The position numbers and the translations under genes are program-made. This document shows, one piece after another, positions 1 through 6,180 of a stretch of 7,799 bases of DNA; the stretch's first letter is position 1; the number at the start of each line of letters is the position of its first letter. This stretch comes from Verrucomicrobiales bacterium (GTDB lineage: Bacteria; Verrucomicrobiota; Verrucomicrobiia; Verrucomicrobiales; DEV007), in NCBI GenBank assembly GCA_013003335.1, contig JABDJT010000589.1, forward strand, positions 1-7,799, read 5' to 3'. The notes below the pieces were generated by a model, which was not told where the DNA came from, searched no databases, and saw only the letters and a list, made by a program, of their open reading frames with translations.

Positions 1-2096
1 ACGTAAACCTGTTCGCCAGCGAAGAGCAGTTTCCCGAAATGGCCTGCCCGATCCAGATGCGCTGGGACGCGAAAGGCCGCCTCTGGGTGAGCTGTTCGAC
101 GACCTACCCGCACGTCTATCCGGGACAGGAGCCGAACGACAAAATCATCATTCTCGAAGACACCGACGGCGACGGCAAAGCCGACAAATGCTCGACCTTT
201 GCGGACGACGTCCACATCCCGCTCAGCTTCGCGCTGGTGGAGAACGGCTGCTACGTTTCCGAAGAACCGCACCTTTCACTCCTGCTCGACACCGATGGCG
301 ACGGGAAAGCGGATCACCGCGAGCGGGTCCTGACCGGGTTCGGCTGCGAAGATTCCCACCACGCCCTGCACGATTTCACATGGACCCCGGACGGCGACCT
401 ACTCTTTCGCGAATCGATTTTTCACAACAGCCAGGTGGAAACGCCCTACGGCCCGATCCGCGCGAAAAACTCGGCCTGGTTCCGCCTCACCCCGCGCAAT
501 CAGCGGCTCATCACCTTCGGCGCCTATCCGAACACGAATCCGTGGGGCGTCACCTACACCAAATGGGGCCATCACGTCGCCAGTCACCCGATTTTCGCGA
601 GCGCCTTTCACGCGACGAACCCGCCCTACCCGAAGCAGCACCCGCGCGCCAACGGCATCCCCGCCTACTCCGGCGTGGCCGGGCATGAGTTCGTCGATTT
701 CCCGAACTGGCCGGACGAATTCCAGGGCGGCATGATCAAGGCCCGCTACAAACCGACTAATCGCGTCGAGTTTCACAAGTGGGTCGAGAAAGAGGATCAC
801 TTCGCCGAGGACTACCAGTTCGACATTCTCTTCTCGAAAAACCTCAGCTTCATCCCCGTCGATTGCCGGTTCGGCCCGCGCGGCGCGATCTACGTTTGCG
901 ACTGGTACAACCCCGTCAAAGGCCACGCCCAGTATTCCCTGCGCGATCCCCGTCGCGACCGAAAAAGCGGCCGCATCTGGCGGATCACGCCGAAAGATTT
1001 CCAGCCGCAGGACCCGCCGAAAATCGCCGACGCGAGCGTGCCGGAGCTGGTCGCAAACCTGAAACGGCCTGAGTATCGGGTGCGCTACTGGACGAAGCGG
1101 GAGCTGCGGACTCGTGATCGGGCGGAAATCAAATCCGCCCTCGATGCCTCACTCACCAGACTCATCACGACTCCTCAATACCGGCCCAATCCCAACGAAA
1201 GCCATCAACTCACCGAAGCGATCTGGGCCTACCGGAACATCGGCGAACCCGCTCCCGCCTGGCTGAAATTCCTCGCCATGAACCCGGTCTCGCACGCCCG
1301 CGCCGCCGCCACCCGCCAGCTTCGTTATTGGCACGACGATTTCGAGAATCCTGACGAGGCCATCGTCCTCCTCGCCGCTGCCGCCAATGACGAAAACGCC
1401 ATCGTCCGAATGGAAGCCGCCAACGCCGCCAGCTACATCGGCACCCGCGAGGCGCTCGAAGCCATTCTCCCGATCCTCGATCAAAAACTCGACGGCCTCA
1501 CCCACCTGCAATACGCCCTCACCTGCGCCCTCGGTTCCGAGGCCCTCGGCCGGCACTGGAAAGGCGAAGCCAATGCCGAATTCCTCGCCGCAAATCCCAA
1601 GCTCGCCGGGTTCATGGCCAAATCCCGCGAGAAAGCCGTCACCATCATCAACGCCCGGGTGAAAGACCGCGACCTGCGCCGCGAAAATGCCGCGTTCGAT
1701 AAACAGGAGAACATCGCCGAGCTCGAGATCAGCTGCGTCCCCGAGCGGATGCTGTTCACCAAAACGAAGCTGAAAGCCAAAGCCGGCCAGCCCGTGAAGC
1801 TCACCTTCACCAATCCCGATGCCACCCAGCACAACTGGGTTCTCGTCCAGCCCGGCGCGCTGGAAGCCGTCGGCATGGCCGGCAACGAAATGGCCAAAGA
1901 CCCCAACGGCATCCTAAAACACTTCGTCCCCACCGACACCATGAGCGACAAAATCCTCGTCGCCTCCAAACTCCTCAACCCCGACACCGGCGAGATCCTC
2001 CGCTTCACCGCCCCGGAGAAACCGGGCACCTATCCGTTTCTGTGCACCTTTCCGGGGCACTGGATTATTATGAAGGGGGAGATGGTGGTGGAGTGA
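1..2096 (+). CDS. PVC-type membrane-bound-dehydrogenase-like protein with C-terminal azurin-type copper domain (5' partial)
   Basis: The reading frame is open from base 3 and enters with VNLFASEEQFPE, typical family sequence, so the ATG at 39 is internal and the true start lies left of the window. Counting that Met as residue 1: a beta-propeller of the PVC dehydrogenase type covers about 1-325 and carries two identical DTDGDGKAD acidic loops (41-49 and 84-92), probably calcium-binding. A helical HEAT-like stretch runs about 330-515. A cupredoxin domain fills about 558-685. Its likely type 1 copper ligands are His598, Cys669, His674 and Met678; the Cys-x4-His-x3-Met spacing is that of azurin and auracyanin. 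No CxxCH heme motif is present in the visible part, although many relatives carry cytochrome c domains. By family it should act outside the cytoplasm as a redox enzyme or electron carrier; substrate unknown. The copper assignment is firm; the enzymatic role is inferred. Confidence 0.9.
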   Translation, partial: VNLFASEEQFPEMACPIQMRWDAKGRLWVSCSTTYPHVYPGQEPNDKIIILEDTDGDGKADKCSTFADDVHIPLSFALVENGCYVSEEPHLSLLLDTDGDGKADHRERVLTGFGCEDSHHALHDFTWTPDGDLLFRESIFHNSQVETPYGPIRAKNSAWFRLTPRNQRLITFGAYPNTNPWGVTYTKWGHHVASHPIFASAFHATNPPYPKQHPRANGIPAYSGVAGHEFVDFPNWPDEFQGGMIKARYKPTNRVEFHKWVEKEDHFAEDYQFDILFSKNLSFIPVDCRFGPRGAIYVCDWYNPVKGHAQYSLRDPRRDRKSGRIWRITPKDFQPQDPPKIADASVPELVANLKRPEYRVRYWTKRELRTRDRAEIKSALDASLTRLITTPQYRPNPNESHQLTEAIWAYRNIGEPAPAWLKFLAMNPVSHARAAATRQLRYWHDDFENPDEAIVLLAAAANDENAIVRMEAANAASYIGTREALEAILPILDQKLDGLTHLQYALTCALGSEALGRHWKGEANAEFLAANPKLAGFMAKSREKAVTIINARVKDRDLRRENAAFDKQENIAELEISCVPERMLFTKTKLKAKAGQPVKLTFTNPDATQHNWVLVQPGALEAVGMAGNEMAKDPNGILKHFVPTDTMSDKILVASKLLNPDTGEILRFTAPEKPGTYPFLCTFPGHWIIMKGEMVVE

Positions 2097-2111
2097 GGAA
2101 ATGTTTTAGAA

Positions 2112-2130
2112 AATTCCGAATCGAGGAATT
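2112..2130. repeat. Short inverted repeat in the convergent intergenic gap
   Basis: AATTCC (2112-2117) and GGAATT (2125-2130) form a 6-bp perfect stem with a 7-base loop, in an AT-rich 96-base gap between the copper protein gene and the convergent HNH gene. No T-run follows on either strand, so an intrinsic terminator is not supported. A second, looser pairing exists between TTCGGAA (2166-2172) and TTCCGAA (2198-2204), the latter inside the last codons of the HNH gene. Confidence 0.3.
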
Positions 2131-2192
2131 CAAGTCAGAAATCCATAGAGGAATCAGACTTACGCTTCGGAAAAAATTAATGGCTAGTGAGG

Positions 2193-2957
2193 CTAATTCC
2201 GAAACACATTTTTAAAGTGCCAGGCCAAGAACTCCGGATCGGGTAGATTCTTTTCCGGAAGAACCAGAGGGTTCCCTTCGAATCGCTCAAACACAGATTC
2301 AACTTCCACGTATTGTCCCGAATCCGCTGCGAGTGCCTTGATCCTTGGCGCCAAGTTGAGCTCCAGACTCTCATTAAATCCAATAAAGCCACGATCAAAC
2401 GCTTTATCGTACGTTGCCGCCAAACTGAGTCCGTTCCTAGGATTCAGTCGGTTTTGCGGATCAATTGACCACGGTTTGATGTGACTCGCGACGAGAAGTT
2501 CTTTAATCGCTAGTTGAGAGATCGCGCATCGGTTTTGGTAGGAAGACAAAACAATTTTTCGAAAGAATTGCTGCCTTCGCCTTACTTTAACTACTGCGGT
2601 TGAATTTTCGATCTCTTCTGGCGGATCGGGAGCACGAGTTTCGTCGTTCCAAATATCAAATGACTCCAGCGCAGCTTCCGACTCATCAGCGAGCATTTCG
2701 AAATGTCCCGCAAACTCTTCCCAAATCGCGCGGTCAGCGTTACTGGCTCCTGATAGACCACTGATTCCGCGAGCCTGCTCCTCGGGGTCGAGCGAAGTGA
2801 AGTTACTTAGCTTCATCGCCACAGCTCCCGGAGATCGCCCGATTCTTTCTGCCAACCTAAGTATGGGTGGATGCGTGCTGTGCTGCTTTCCGAACGGCGT
2901 TTGGTGGTAAAGGTTCAATGCAGCCAGCAATTCTGGGCGTGTCCAATGATTCGGCAT
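2193..2957 (-). CDS. Standalone HNH endonuclease (HNH_2-like, putative restriction-type nuclease)
   Basis: This 254-residue protein opens with a segment (about 5-58) typical of a family of HNH nucleases, including a helix-turn-helix-like stretch LAERIGRSPGAVAMKL (35-50). The nuclease core lies at about 128-192: Cys144, the SHIKPW motif with candidate catalytic His159, Asn175 in NPRNGL, and the DKAFDRGF segment (184-191). Tyr183 stands where some HNH proteins carry the last His. Both ends look complete, the C-terminus ending in an LAWHFKNVF pattern usual for relatives. Such proteins are annotated as DNA endonucleases and often suspected of restriction or phage defence. No methyltransferase is visible, so a restriction-modification role is not shown. 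Hand counts give about 48-50% G+C against roughly 60-63% in neighbours, suggesting horizontal acquisition. The ATG at 2957 has no clear Shine-Dalgarno but agrees with the family N-terminus. Confidence 0.85.
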   Translation of the reverse strand: MPNHWTRPELLAALNLYHQTPFGKQHSTHPPILRLAERIGRSPGAVAMKLSNFTSLDPEEQARGISGLSGASNADRAIWEEFAGHFEMLADESEAALESFDIWNDETRAPDPPEEIENSTAVVKVRRRQQFFRKIVLSSYQNRCAISQLAIKELLVASHIKPWSIDPQNRLNPRNGLSLAATYDKAFDRGFIGFNESLELNLAPRIKALAADSGQYVEVESVFERFEGNPLVLPEKNLPDPEFLAWHFKNVFRN

Positions 2958-2976
2958 GTAGGAGAGATACCGCTAC

Positions 2977-2996
2977 GGAATTGGCTTTGCAATTCC
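2977..2996. repeat. 7-bp perfect hairpin between the divergent HNH and kinase genes
   Basis: GGAATTG (2977-2983) pairs perfectly with CAATTCC (2990-2996) around the 6-base loop GCTTTG. It lies 20 bases upstream of the HNH start, so it could be an operator or a leader hairpin of the HNH transcript. No T-run follows. Confidence 0.4.
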
Positions 2997-3036
2997 CAAC
3001 CATCTTGCGAAACAATCACGGCACCGTTACACTCTG

Positions 3037-3046
3037 CGGAATTCCG
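3037..3046. repeat. 10-bp perfect palindrome just before the kinase start
   Basis: CGGAATTCCG is a perfect 10-bp palindrome ending 4 bases before the kinase ATG at 3051. It occupies the place where a ribosome binding site or transcription start would be expected. It could be a binding site for a dimeric repressor, or chance. It shares the CGGAATT core with the hairpin at 2977-2996. Confidence 0.35.
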
Positions 3047-3050
3047 TTTA

Positions 3051-4211
3051 ATGACTATCCCTTCCGACCGCTATCAAATTCTCGAACAAATTGGCAAGGG
3101 AGGGCTCGGGATTGTCTACCGTGCCATGGATACGCAGCTGAACCGGGAGGTGGCGATCAAGCGGGTGCGGGTGGATACGGAGGAGCCGATTGAAGAATTG
3201 ACGGCGAACCTGGTCGAGGAAGCGAAGACGTTGTCGGCCCTGAATCACCCGAATATCGTGACGGTTCACGACGTCGGGCATGACGCGGAGGGGCCGTTCG
3301 TGGTGATGGAATTGCTCAACGGCGATACGCTGGATGATGTGATCGAAAAAGCGCCGCTGCCGATGCCGGATTTTGAGCGGCTCGTGCAACAAACGCTGGA
3401 CGGAATGATCGCAGCGCAATCGGTGAATCTTCTCCACCGTGATCTAAAGCCGGCAAATATCATGCTGACCTGGCTGCCCGGCGGGACGTTCCAGACGAAA
3501 ATTCTCGATTTCGGCCTGGCGAAATTTTCGCCGAAACCAACGACACAAACCATGGATCACAGTGACTCGATCCTCGGGTCGATTTATTTCATGGCGCCGG
3601 AGCAGTTCGAGCGCAAGCCGCTGGATGCACGGACGGATCTGTATTCGCTCGGAGCGATTTTTTACTACTCGCTGGCGGGGCGCTATCCGTTCGACGGCGA
3701 ACACGTCGTGGAGGTAATGACCTCCCACATGAACCACATCATGACCCCGCTGCAGGAGTACCGACCCGATGTGCCGACGCCGGTTTGCCGATGGATCGAA
3801 CGGCTGATGGCGCGGGAAATGGACGACCGGCCGGCGAATGCAGCGGAGGCGCTGGCGGAGTGGAATCCGGAACCGGTGGTGGATGAAAAACAGCTGCGGG
3901 ACGCGGCGGGCGGGGACCCGGAGATGGTGCTGGTTTTGCTGGACGAATTTCTGGGGGAAATGCCGGAGCTGCTGGATCAGCTCGGCCGGGCATTGGACGA
4001 GGTGCAGTGCGCGGAGATCGAGGAAGTGGCGCGAACGATCCGCGGGACGGCGTCGACTCTGGGATACACGGGGGTGATCGCGATCGCGAAACAGATCGAG
4101 GAAAACGCGGCGACCGATCCGACCCGTTGCCGGAAATTGAGCGAAGGTTTTCCCGCGGCTCTCCGTCAATTGGAGGAAACCGTCCGGAACGGGGAGTTGA
4201 AAAGCGGGTGA
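3051..4211 (+). CDS. Hanks-type Ser/Thr protein kinase fused to an HPt-like domain lacking the phospho-His
   Basis: This 386-residue protein has an N-terminal kinase domain (about 8-270) with a full motif set: Gly-rich loop GKGGLG (15-20), VAIK with Lys37, helix-C Glu57, HRDLKPAN (129-136), DFG (153-155), APE (182-184) and DARTDLYSLG (192-201). It should be an active cytosolic kinase; no transmembrane segment or PASTA repeat is visible. Residues about 276-380 match the HPt fold: a GGDPEMVLVLLDEFL opening, then VARTIRGTASTLGY where HPt proteins have the AHxLKGSAxxLGA pattern. Arg328 (codon CGA at 4032-4034) replaces the phospho-accepting His, and this tail holds no histidine. I chose the ATG at 3051 because the frame's longer version overlaps the HNH gene's N-terminus and adds sequence foreign to kinases. 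A receiver gene follows after 21 bases, implying an operon and a shared pathway. Confidence 0.92.
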   Translation: MTIPSDRYQILEQIGKGGLGIVYRAMDTQLNREVAIKRVRVDTEEPIEELTANLVEEAKTLSALNHPNIVTVHDVGHDAEGPFVVMELLNGDTLDDVIEKAPLPMPDFERLVQQTLDGMIAAQSVNLLHRDLKPANIMLTWLPGGTFQTKILDFGLAKFSPKPTTQTMDHSDSILGSIYFMAPEQFERKPLDARTDLYSLGAIFYYSLAGRYPFDGEHVVEVMTSHMNHIMTPLQEYRPDVPTPVCRWIERLMAREMDDRPANAAEALAEWNPEPVVDEKQLRDAAGGDPEMVLVLLDEFLGEMPELLDQLGRALDEVQCAEIEEVARTIRGTASTLGYTGVIAIAKQIEENAATDPTRCRKLSEGFPAALRQLEETVRNGELKSG

Positions 4212-4232
4212 TTGGTCGTTTTCTTTTCAGCA

Positions 4233-4655
4233 ATGAGCGAAGCCAAAATTCTGATCGCCGACGACGGGAAAGTGATGCGGGTCGTGCTCGCCGCGAGCCT
4301 GAAAAAAAACGGGTACGAGGTGGTCGAGGCGGAGAACGGACAGGAAGCAGTCGACCGGCTTCGTGAGCACGGGGATTTTGACCTCGTCGTGCTGGATATC
4401 CAGATGCCCGAGCTGGACGGGATCAGCGCGCTGAAGGAAATCCGGAAATCACACAGCCGGGTCGAGTTGCCGGTCATTATGGCCACCGCGAATGACCAGG
4501 AGGAGGACGTGGTCCAGGCGTTCGAGCTGGGCGCGAACGATTTCATTTCTAAGCCGATCAACTTCCCGATCCTGAAAGTGCGGGTCGAAACGCACATTCA
4601 ACTGAAGCGGGCCAGCGAAGAACTGGCCCGGAAGGGCGGAAACAGCACCGGCTGA
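4233..4655 (+). CDS. Standalone CheY-like response regulator receiver
   Basis: This 140-residue protein is a single receiver domain. The acidic pocket Asp10-Asp11, phospho-acceptor Asp55 (in LVVLDIQMPELDG), switch Thr85 and conserved Lys107 (KPI) are all present, so phosphorylation should be possible. The domain ends near 120. A short helical tail (about 113-134, HIQLKRASEELARK) resembles the linker that in other regulators leads to an output domain, but the protein stops there, so it probably signals by protein contact. It starts 21 bases after the kinase/HPt-like gene and no histidine kinase is visible, making that kinase its likeliest partner. The ATG at 4233 is preferred over an in-frame TTG at 4212 because it starts directly before the first beta-strand. 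No clear Shine-Dalgarno is seen; expression may depend on the upstream gene. Confidence 0.93.
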   Translation: MSEAKILIADDGKVMRVVLAASLKKNGYEVVEAENGQEAVDRLREHGDFDLVVLDIQMPELDGISALKEIRKSHSRVELPVIMATANDQEEDVVQAFELGANDFISKPINFPILKVRVETHIQLKRASEELARKGGNSTG

Positions 4656-4679
4656 TTTTGAATCGTCAGGACTGAAATC

Positions 4680-5429
4680 TCACCGGCCCTGCTGGAGCGA
4701 TTTGTCGATCAGGCCTTCGTAAATCTTCGCCCGTTCGGGCATTCCGAGGCCGCGATTGCGATACTCGTACATCTTCACATTGATTCGCGCGCGCTGTTCG
4801 GTGGAGAGCCTGGAAAGCTTCGATATCGTCGCGGGCGGCGGCTTGTTGGGATAGCCATCGGCCCCGAATCCTTCCTTAAAATTCGCGGCTCCTTTTTTCG
4901 CATCGGCGATCTGCCCATCAGACAAGCGCCTCGGATCGCCACCGACACCCCGGAAATCCCGGCTGCTCCCGGAGGAGGAGGATTTCGTGCTGCTGCTCTT
5001 CCGGAAAGCTTTCGAAGGAAGTTTTTCGTAGCGGATGGAAACCACTTCGCTGCCGGCGACCTTGATCTGAGCGGTGAGGGATTCCAGGTCCGAGTCGTCG
5101 CCTTTCACATCGACGAGCTGCCAGCCATCGGCGTTGGTTTGTTCGGAAACGACATAGGATGCCTTCGATTCGACATCAAACAGGGTGGCATAAACGTCCT
5201 CCTCGATCCGGGCCACGCCTGTGAGGACGAGGCTTTTGGAAAGCTGAACGGAACGGAGAAAGGGCGAATTCCCCTTCAGCGCAGAAAAATTTTCGTCCGA
5301 AACCGGGACAGGCAGACAATCCGCCTGCGAAGGCAAGCCTGTCGGGGTCTGGGCCTGCAGGGCAATCGAACCGGCGGACAAAGCGAATCCGATCGCGACA
5401 AGGCGGAATGGTAGGAGGAGGAAAATCAC
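4680..5429 (-). CDS. Unrecognised secreted/periplasmic protein
   Basis: I do not recognise this 249-residue protein. A hydrophobic N-terminus (about 1-26, ending ALQAQ) looks like a signal peptide. Residues about 56-137 form a probably beta-rich domain (from FLRSVQLSKSLVLTGVA to VVSIRYEKL), recalling in layout the small periplasmic domains of secretion or pilus proteins; that likeness is only an impression. A Ser-rich linker follows (about 143-157, RKSSSTKSSSSGSS), then a polar helical C-terminus (about 165-249) rich in Lys and Arg. The start is a GTG at 5429 whose bases overlap the TGA stop of the upstream CBM6-like gene (GTGA, 5426-5429), so translation is probably coupled. Both products are exported and likely work at the same place in the envelope. 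The gene ends 24 bases from the convergent receiver gene. Confidence 0.75.
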   Translation of the reverse strand: MIFLLLPFRLVAIGFALSAGSIALQAQTPTGLPSQADCLPVPVSDENFSALKGNSPFLRSVQLSKSLVLTGVARIEEDVYATLFDVESKASYVVSEQTNADGWQLVDVKGDDSDLESLTAQIKVAGSEVVSIRYEKLPSKAFRKSSSTKSSSSGSSRDFRGVGGDPRRLSDGQIADAKKGAANFKEGFGADGYPNKPPPATISKLSRLSTEQRARINVKMYEYRNRGLGMPERAKIYEGLIDKSLQQGR

Positions 5430-5998
5430 GAGTCCACTTTCACAAATTTGAAATAATCGATGTCACCGATGCCTGTCGATTCCCCGTTTTCCAGCATGAC
5501 AACTTTCATCCGGTAGACGCCCTTTTTCAGCGGGACCGTTTTACAGGAAATCATTTCGAGTTTCTGCCAGCTGCCGGTGTCGGGAATAGTGATTTTTTCG
5601 GTGATGGCCTTTCCGTCGAATTCGAGTCGAAAGGTCCCCCCCTTCTTTTTTGATGCCACCGGCATTTCGACCGTGTAGGTGCCGGGTTCGGTCACTTCGA
5701 CGGTATACACGAGCCATTCCTCCGCCCGCGTCCAGCCGATGCCGTGGCCGTTGGAGGCGTCGGACCGCTTTTCGATATCGACGGATGTTTTTTCGCGGTA
5801 GTCCTCGCCCTTGTTCTCTTCGTCGGCATCGGAATAAGCGACTCCGGCAGGACCCTTGTCCCAGTGCTCCGCCTCGATCAGCCCGGGAATCGCGGCCGGC
5901 TTTCCGGAAAAGGGTGTCGAATTCTTCGGATCAGCCTGGAGAAATACGGCAGAAACGGCGAGCAGCGCAAAAACGGAAACAGGAATGCGGGTTTTCAT
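5426..5998 (-). CDS. Secreted CBM6-like carbohydrate-binding protein
   Basis: This 190-residue protein begins with a signal peptide (MKTRIPVSVFALLAVSAVFLQA, cleavage near 22). The rest is essentially one jelly-roll module resembling carbohydrate-binding module family 6: PGLIEAEHWDKG (38-49) at the start, GHGIGWTRAEEWLVYTVEV (84-102), GGTFRLEFDG (120-129), then DTGSWQKLE (140-148) and a closing GIGDIDYFKF (177-186). No catalytic domain is attached, so it would bind a glycan or act structurally in the periplasm, at the cell surface or outside; the ligand cannot be read from sequence. The ATG at 5998 is preferred to an in-frame TTG at 6010 because it gives a normal signal peptide. It is the first gene of a two-gene operon and overlaps the next gene by 4 bases. 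Confidence 0.85.
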   Translation of the reverse strand: MKTRIPVSVFALLAVSAVFLQADPKNSTPFSGKPAAIPGLIEAEHWDKGPAGVAYSDADEENKGEDYREKTSVDIEKRSDASNGHGIGWTRAEEWLVYTVEVTEPGTYTVEMPVASKKKGGTFRLEFDGKAITEKITIPDTGSWQKLEMISCKTVPLKKGVYRMKVVMLENGESTGIGDIDYFKFVKVDS

Positions 5999-6063
5999 GA
6001 AGACGACCAATCAACCACGGCTTTGGGTACAGGGGCAACGGCGCATTTGCGAATCGCAGTGGC

Positions 6064-6108
6064 ACGATCCAACAGGGTTGGTTTGGCGAACGTACCCTGT
6101 TGAATCGT
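6064..6108. repeat. 15-bp near-perfect inverted repeat, 15-base spacer
   Basis: The arms are ACGATCCAACAGGGT (6064-6078) and ACCCTGTTGAATCGT (6094-6108); 14 of 15 positions pair. The one mismatch is C-A on the + strand and G-U in a - strand transcript, so a leader RNA of the CBM6-like gene could form the whole 15-bp stem, starting about 66 bases before its ATG. No T-run follows on either side, so it is not a standard terminator. It could be an operator for a dimeric regulator or an RNA leader structure. Confidence 0.6.
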
Positions 6109-6137
6109 AAATCAGTAAAACGTGCGACTTTGATTTT

Positions 6138-6156
6138 GATATGTTTCGGATATGTT
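6138..6156. repeat. 8-bp direct repeat with 11-bp period
   Basis: GATATGTT occurs at 6138-6145 and again at 6149-6156, giving an 11-base period close to one DNA helical turn. It lies 25-43 bases before the serine hydrolase ATG at 6181, a place suited to a -10 element or a tandem regulator site. Both copies contain TATGTT, a passable -10 hexamer. Function is inferred from position only. Confidence 0.3.
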
Positions 6157-6180
6157 AGGCAGTTCGTTGCTTTCCTGATC

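Larger units (their letters stand above)
2958..3050. promoter_or_regulatory. Divergent intergenic region with a candidate kinase promoter
   Basis: These 93 bases separate the start codons of the divergent HNH and kinase genes, so both promoters should lie here or in the adjacent coding ends. The best sigma70-like pair on the + strand is TTGCGA (3005-3010) and TACACT (3028-3033), 17 bases apart, each 4/6 to consensus. That would give a very short leader before the ATG at 3051. No strong Shine-Dalgarno precedes either gene. The assignment is weak. Confidence 0.3.
5999..6180. promoter_or_regulatory. Divergent intergenic region between CBM6-like and serine hydrolase genes
   Basis: These 182 bases lie between two divergent exported-protein genes and should hold both promoters. 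They contain an 11-bp odd palindrome TGCGAATCGCA (6048-6058), a long inverted repeat (6064-6108) and an 8-bp tandem-spaced repeat (6138-6156). The part from about 6100 to 6180 is AT-rich compared with the genes. No convincing -35/-10 pair was found: TTGATT (6130-6135) and TATGTT (6151-6156) are only 15 bases apart. Confidence 0.45.

Noticed and set aside
159..314. Repeated DTDGDGKAD coding segments as a mobile or tandem repeat
   Set aside because: They are acidic loops normal for this protein family, 129 bases apart, with codon differences between copies; this is protein-level repetition, not a DNA repeat element.
1149..1832. Long open frame on the - strand (about 227 residues)
   Set aside because: It is antisense to the HEAT-like and cupredoxin part of a clearly coding gene, has a low-complexity Gly-rich translation and no recognisable domain. 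High G+C makes such shadow frames common.
2193..2957. Complete restriction-modification system
   Set aside because: Only the nuclease is visible; neither neighbour is a methyltransferase or specificity subunit.
2871..3050. In-frame upstream extension of the kinase by 60 residues from an ATG at 2871
   Set aside because: It overlaps the N-terminal coding region of the HNH gene on the other strand, which matches its family, and the added residues do not resemble kinase sequence. The kinase domain begins normally right after the ATG at 3051.
3444..4169. Long open frame on the - strand (about 241 residues) opposite the kinase
   Set aside because: Arg- and His-rich translation without domains, fully antisense to the conserved kinase and HPt-like regions.
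4656..4679. Intrinsic terminator between the convergent receiver and secreted-protein genes
   Set aside because: Only a weak GATTT/AAATC pairing is present and there is no GC-rich stem followed by a T-run.
6100..6180. TTG start at 6100 extending the serine hydrolase by 27 residues
   Set aside because: It would place another hydrophobic stretch before a normal signal peptide and would put the AT-rich, repeat-bearing upstream region inside the gene; the ATG at 6181 gives a standard exported protein.
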